A stretch of 64,000 nucleotides of DNA, from the NCBI GenBank assembly GCA_001557505.1, contig LSAX01000003.1, positions 2,976,001-3,040,000 on the forward strand, written 5' to 3'. This document shows positions 58,456 through 64,000 of this stretch, piece after piece. Position numbers and translations under genes: made by a program. The notes below the pieces were generated by a model. It was not told where the DNA came from, made no database searches, and saw nothing but the letters and a program-made list of their open reading frames with translations. How positions within the stretch are numbered: position 1 is the stretch's first letter; each line of letters opens with the position of its first letter. This DNA is from Reticulascus tulasneorum (lineage: Eukaryota; Ascomycota; Sordariomycetes; Glomerellales; Reticulascaceae).

Positions 58456-60324
58456 TCATCCGCCGCTCTGCCCGGCTTCTCGAAGTTGTTCGAAAGAAGT
58501 TTCTTCGAGTGCTTGTGACTTTTCGTCAGCATCCTCTTCATGCAGCCGCCTTTCTAATTCCATGCGGCCATCCTTGCCCCAATACCCAGCCTTTTCTGTA
58601 CCTCGGACGCATCCTTCGGTGATCAAGACGTTCGGAGTTGGGGCATCGAATATCGGCTCTGCCAAAACACGCTCCATCTCCATCTTCAGTCCGCGAGCGC
58701 CAGTCTCTGCTTTCGCTGCCCGGTCGGCAATGGCATATAGCGCTTTCCTGGTGAAAGCGATCCGAGATGGATAGGTCTCGAATAATGCGGTGTACTGTGC
58801 TACTAGACTGTTTCGTGGCTCTGTCAATATCCTAAACAGGTCATCTAGTGACAATGGGCTGAGAGCACAGATATTGTGTACCCGGCCAATTAGCTCAGGA
58901 ATGAAGCCAAATGCTTGGAGATCTGCTGGCGTGGTCAGGTCAAGTGGTGTGAAGATCGACTTCGAGAGTGGTTGGTTATGTGGTAGATGTGTGTACATCT
59001 CTAAGGGTAATGCTTGCTTGCTGCCGGACAAGTTTTGCCCACCGCGTAACTCGCCGCCGAAGCCCATTGAAGGTTTCGATACCCTGCGCAAGACGGCCTT
59101 ATCAAGGCCAACAAAGGCACCGCAGAAGACAAACAGGATGTTCGTTGTATCGATTATATATTGTTCCACCTTCCCCTGTGGAGGAGTCGACTGGGGAGAT
59201 GACGTGGAGCTGGACGAAGTATAGTTGGTCGTTATTGGAGAAGCCGACCGCGAGGATCGGTTGTCCTTGACATTTATGGTGACTTTCGTTCCCTCAACTA
59301 GTTTCAGCAGAGCTTGCTGGACACCCTCACCACCCACGTCTCGACCGTTCATAGTTTCTCTTTTCGCAATCTTGTCAAACTCATCCAGTACCACGATCCC
59401 ACTTTCAGCGGCTTTGATATCATAGTTCGCCTCCATGAGAAGCCTCTCGATGCAAGTCTCAACATCTTGCCCAATATAGCCTGCCTGGGTGAAGGAGTTG
59501 CAATCGGATATCGTGAAGGGTACGTTCAGCTTCTTGCTTAGAGTTCTATAAACTGTCAGTCAGACCTTGGATTCAGCTTATGATGTATCCATTGCACCTT
59601 AGATACGCTGGTGGAATGGACTTCTGATGTACGTTCAGAAGGCAGAAACTTACTCGAGAATATAAGTCTTCCCTACACCAGTTGGTCCGATAAGTAGCAG
59701 GTTGCTCTTATCAATCTTGACCATTGGTTGATTGGATGGATCATCAGGTATGTAGAAATCGTCAACAAGCGGATTGGAGGCATTATAGCTTCCAGCCATG
59801 TTCATCTGTTGAATGGATTCTGTGTGGCCGGGGTATTCATCTTCAGGGCGGTAATCAGCGTGGTAGCGCTGGAAGACTGAGTCATTGGAGCGCTGACCTT
59901 CAACGGGGTGAACATCCCGGTGCCTTTCGTGCGATTCTCTGTCCCTCGCATACCTTTGCCTTTGTATCTTCTCCCTCATATTCCTCTCTTCGTCATCTTG
60001 GTGACGCCTTCTCCGCAAGTTCTGATAATGATTGAATATGGTAGAGCATATTGTCTTCTTCGCCCGATCTTGACCGACCACATAGTCGTCTACTCGTTTC
60101 TTTAGGTCTCGTGGATAGAACTTGGGGACGCCAAAGTTTGCCTTCTTGAACATAGGGCCTCGCCCTGAGTCGAGAGTCGGGTCATAGCTGCTAGTAAACC
60201 CGGAATTGAAGTCGTTGGTTCTTCGCGGCGCCGTCCTACTAGCTGCCGAAATAGAAAGGCGTCGTGAGGGGTGAGGTCTAAGGAGGGGAGAGGACCCTGA
60301 GAGTCGCCTCGCAAAAGCAGGCAT
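58456..60324 (-). CDS. mcx1: Mitochondrial ClpX-type AAA+ unfoldase (Mcx1)
   Basis: Exons 60324-59654 and 59545-58456 (107-nt intron, GTAAGT donor, TTATAG acceptor) give 586 residues. The Arg/Ser-rich N-terminus (MPAFARRLSGSSPLLRPHPS) is a likely mitochondrial targeting peptide. ClpX landmarks are FYPRDLKKRVDDYVVGQDRA, Walker A LLIGPTGVGKTYILETLSKK, SFTQAGYIGQDVETCIERLL, Walker B GIVVLDEFDKIAKRE, GGEGVQQALLKLVEGTKVTI and the sensor region FGFIPELIGRVHNICAL. The N-terminal zinc-binding domain of bacterial ClpX is absent, as in yeast Mcx1. A long charged insert (~residues 105-200) precedes the P-loop strand, and a Ser/Thr-rich loop (SSSSTSSPQSTPPQG) follows the second region. Fungal Mcx1 remodels matrix proteins, including in haem synthesis. 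Confidence 0.93.
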
Positions 60325-61687
60325 CGTGTACCATGCTTGGATATGCCTATCGAGTGAGGAAGCGGCAAATAATTGGTATTGCCGAGGATGCCAACAAACA
60401 CGTCTCGACTACCTAGATATCAGGAAGTGGAAGCTGGAGGGGTGCAGGCGAGTTGGCCAACTAGCCTACCAGGTAGGCTAGCGTGGTTTGTGGTCAACTC
60501 CAGAGAGGTCGGTCGAGGCGGAACCCTGCGAGCCAGTTCAGCAGTCGATGAACCGACAACGGAAGATACGATGCGGGAGACTCCGTCATTTTCTGCGGAG
60601 AGCAAGCAACTTACTACTCTACCGTGTCTACCTAGTACCTAAGGTAGGTATTGGATCGTTGAAAAAAAAGCGCCGCTTAATTATTCACTGGTGGAAGTTA
60701 CAGGCACCTTTTTCCTTTGGAAAGTTGTGAATGAGAATGTAAGAAGCTACCTTAGCGAATACTCTATTAATTTACCCCATATTCACTTTGATACTTCCGT
60801 TAATAGCTACTTGAATATCTTCATAATTGTCATATGTCTGTGAATAGCTAAATTCATACTTCAATGCATTGTTTTCTAGGATCCGCTTGGCAGGCGTACC
60901 CCATGTGCCTAAGGTATGCTGCCTCTGGGTTGTTTGTGTGGGTGGTCAGCGGAACAAGTACCACACTACATACTACCCTACCTAGGTACCTAAGGTAGAT
61001 AGCGTGGGTACCTAGGTAGCAAACAAACAGGGCGATCTTATACAGCATGCGCTATCATTGGAATGGGTACCTTGCGAGGCTCCTCTCTCTCGTGTCATGC
61101 CATGTCCACAGCCCCTTCATTCCTCATAGTCTTGATAACCTTCACAAAATAACGGATGACATTTGAGAGCATCCCGGTACGTGCAGCTGATAATGCCAAC
61201 AGTTGTGGTGGCAACAAAATTTCTGTCCAATAGATTCCGTTGAGACACCAGATATCTTCCAGCAAGGGGAGTTCTCGGGTGAGGTACTTACAGGGTGCTG
61301 CACTAGGGCGATAATTCTCGTTGAATTTATCGGGTTGGTGCCCTCGACGTCATAAGAACATTTTCAAAGCTTCAGCTCACCCCTCTGATCGAGGTGCGAT
61401 AATCCATCCTCACTTAAGCGGGGAAGATAGAAAATCAAGGATACTACCTTTTCGCACTTTCCAGACGTGACTTTGTTCTTGAGTAGATCAATTCTGTGAT
61501 CTTCTCATTAGGATTTGACCTGTTGTTCCCCTACTAATACCTTCTGTCACTGCCAATTCCAGCTTTGAACAGCTCCGGAGCTCAACAATCCCCCCAGAAC
61601 CGAGATATCCTCCGACCTGGCTCATCCTTCTCTACAGTCGCAATCCGACCACTTCCCACAACATACGAATAGGGCATTTTCTCGATC
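60325..61687. promoter_or_regulatory. Divergent region between mcx1 and the branching-enzyme gene
   Basis: About 1.36 kb with the densest set of the recurring palindromic word: a 21-nt palindrome at 60461-60481, CTACCTAGTACCTAAGGTAG near 60628-60647, GTGCCTAAGGTATG near 60906-60919 and CCTACCTAGGTACCTAAGG near 60977-60995, then GGTACCTAGGTAGC at 61007-61020. An AT-rich patch occupies about 60660-60860. No convincing ORF. Confidence 0.5.
60461..60481. repeat. 21-nt perfect palindrome with 1-nt centre
   Basis: Ten-nt arms CTAGCCTACC and GGTAGGCTAG around a central A. Intergenic, within the cluster of CCTAAGGTA-like words. Confidence 0.9.
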
Positions 61688-64000
61688 ATGGACGCTGTTG
61701 CCAACAACTCCACCAATTCATTGGCGAATGGCAATGGTGCGGCTAATGGCATAGCGAACGATGGCACAGGTAAGCTATGGTACATACGAGGCGCGCGACA
61801 GAGCACGGCTGACTTGACCCTCTATAGGAGTTATCAGTCTCGATCCTTGGCTGTCGCCATTTAAAGATGCTCTGAAGAAGCGGTACTCCAAGGCCCAGGA
61901 TTGGATCAAAACTCTGAACGACACCGAAGGAGGTCTGGAGAAGTTCTCTAGAGTAAGTCAAGTCTTGATCCTTTGTCTTGAGCGTCTTTTATTGACGCAC
62001 AAACCATACAGGGGACCGAAAAGTTCGGGTTCAATGTAGACAAGGAGAACAACATCATATACCGGGAGTGGGCCCCAAATGCAACGCAAGCCTTTTTGAC
62101 GGGGGATTTCAGTGAGTTGATAAACTTGGGGGGCTGATTCGATCACTTGCTAATACGCGGAAACAGATGATTGGAATAGAGACTCCCACTCCATGAAGAA
62201 GGACAACTTTGGGGTGTTCGAAATCATTCTGCCTGCAAACGGCGGACAACCCGCCATACCACATAACTCCAAGCTCAAGGTGAGCGACGTCGCGTAGAAT
62301 TCGTCATGATGGAGATGCTAATGATGGTGCAGATATCCCTACAGTTGCCCAGCGGAGAGCGTGTAGACCGCTTACCGGCGTGGATCAAATATGTGACACA
62401 AGACCTCTCTATTTCGCCAGCCTACGACGCGCGCTTCTGGAACCCTCCGCAATCCGAGAAATACCAGTTCAAACATCCAAGGCCCAAGAAGCCTGCAAGC
62501 GCTCGAGTCTACGAAGCACATGTGGGAATTTCCTCGCCCGAGTTACGAGTCGCCACCTATAAGGAGTTCACGAAGAACATGCTGCCAAGGATCAAAAGCC
62601 TCGGATATGATGTGATCCAGCTGATGGCTGTTATGGAGCATGCATATTACGCCAGTTTTGGTTACCAAATCAATAACTTCTTCGCTGCCAGCAGTCGTTA
62701 TGGCACCCCAGAGGACCTGAAAGAGCTCGTCGACACTGCTCATAGCCTGGGCCTCGTCGTTCTTCTCGATGTTGTCCACAGTCACGCATCAAAGAACGTG
62801 CTCGACGGCCTGAACGAGTTCGATGGCACAGACCACCAGTACTTCCACGATGGGCCAAAGGGTCGACATGAATTGTGGGACAGTAGGCTGTTCAATTACG
62901 GTCATCACGAGGTTATGAGATTCTTGCTCAGCAACTTGAGATTCTGGATGGACGAGTATCATTTCGATGGATTTCGTTTTGACGGTGTGACGAGCATGTT
63001 ATATCTCCATCACGGCATCGGAACGTAAGTTGTCTTCAGATGAACTAGAAGACCAGATATGCTGACAAATATAGGGGATTCTCTGGAGGATACCACGAGT
63101 ATTTCGGTCCCGACGTTGATGTAGATTCGGTCGTTTACCTGATGGTGGCGAACGAGCTGTTGCATGAGTTGTATCCCGAGTGTATCACGATTGCAGAGGA
63201 CGTATCAGGCATGCCCGCCCTGTGCTTGCCTTTGTCGCTCGGTGGTGTTGGCTTTGATTACCGACTTGCTATGGCCATCCCCGACATGTGGATCAAGATC
63301 ATAAAGGAGACCAAGGACGAGGATTGGGATATTGGCAACATCTGCTTCACCTTGACCAACCGAAGGCATGGCGAGAAGACCATTGCATATTGCGAAAGTC
63401 ACGATCAAGCGTATGTTAAATTCACCATATTCTGTCTCACTGAGAGTTAGCTAACAAGAGATCAGTCTGGTGGGAGACAAGACACTGATGATGCATCTTT
63501 GCGATGCAGAGTTGTACACTAACATGTCAACCTTGACTCCCCTGACAGCAGTGATTGACCGCGGCATGGCACTACACAAACTGATTCGTCTACTTACTCA
63601 CGCCCTTGGCGGCGAGGGTTACCTCAACTTCGAAGGCAACGAATTCGGACACCCCGAATGGCTTGATTTTCCCCGAGAGGGAAATCAGAACTCATTCTGG
63701 TATGCGAGACGCCAGCTCAATCTTACCGAAGACCCTCTCCTCCGATACCATTTCCTCAACAACTTTGATCGCCTCATGAATACCACTGAAGCGAAGTTCG
63801 GCTGGCTGCATAGTTCGCAGGCTTACATCTCCCTCAAGAACGAAACAGACAAGGTGATTGTCTTTGAGAGAGGCGGCCTTGTGTTCATCTTCAACTTCCA
63901 CCCAAGCGAAAGCTTTAGTGACTACCGCATCGGTATCGAGGTGCCGGGTACCTACAAAATTGTGCTGAGCACAGACTCTGCCGAAGTTGGCGGATTCAAC
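61688..64000 (+). CDS. GLC3: 1,4-alpha-glucan branching enzyme (glycogen), truncated by window end
   Basis: Exons 61688-61769, 61828-61952, 62012-62111, 62167-62279, 62333-63024, 63075-63410 and 63466 to the window end give 661 codons, with the C-terminus missing. After an Asn/Gly-rich lead ([17 protein letters not shown]) the CBM48-like domain shows [20 protein letters not shown] and [20 protein letters not shown]. The GH13 barrel has [39 protein letters not shown], the nucleophile strand [20 protein letters not shown], the acid/base [13 protein letters not shown] and [38 protein letters not shown] follows. It makes alpha-1,6 branches in cytosolic glycogen. The fungal enzyme is about 700 residues, so roughly 40 are missing. 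Confidence 0.96.

Overview
The window looks like a euchromatic, gene-dense piece of a filamentous ascomycete nuclear genome. Most genes are split by 45-110 nt introns with fungal signals (GTAAGT/GTATGT-like donors, GCTAAC or CTGAC branch sites, YAG acceptors). Several proteins are typical of Pezizomycotina. A Su(z)12-type Polycomb subunit together with a PEX14/17-like peroxin points to a Sordariomycete or a close relative rather than Aspergillus. This placement is an inference; no species is claimed. I see no transposase, reverse transcriptase, CRISPR array, rRNA or tRNA gene.

Layout. 0-19 kb: a C2H2 zinc-finger protein, a Gag1-clamp-like (DUF4050) protein, INO80 subunit Ies2, a PEX14/17-like peroxin, a CorA-like membrane protein, and a 1383-residue chromodomain protein. 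19-29 kb: Rab11-type GTPase, ribosome-biogenesis factor Brx1, an F-box protein, and class II histone deacetylase Hda1. 29-45 kb: an SR-rich protein whose first intron is 1.28 kb long and holds an unexplained reading frame, a GPI-anchored Ser/Thr-rich surface protein, an F-box/LRR-like protein, Su(z)12 (PRC2), and a single-pass Kre9/Knh1-like surface protein. 45-64 kb: SF3B2/Cus1, a Sly41-like nucleotide-sugar/triose-phosphate-type transporter, Orc5, a Zn2Cys6 regulator, a CE1-type secreted esterase, ATP synthase beta, mitochondrial ClpX (Mcx1), and the 5' part of glycogen branching enzyme, which runs off the window end.

Functional themes. Most genes are conserved housekeeping genes. Chromatin regulation is well represented (Ies2, chromodomain protein, Hda1, Su(z)12, plus Orc5), but these are separate transcription units and I see no operon-like organisation. 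Two mitochondrial genes (ATP2 and ClpX) lie head-to-tail. Intergenic regions repeatedly carry a short palindromic word related to ACCTAAGGTA / TACCTAGGTA.

Exon boundaries were worked out by hand from splice signals and reading-frame phase. For every spliced gene the listed exons sum to a multiple of three (for the truncated last gene, up to the window end). The most unusual points are two apparent GC-AG introns in hda1, the coding-like sequence inside the SR-gene intron, and a stop-free 51-nt intron that splits the catalytic serine elbow of the esterase.
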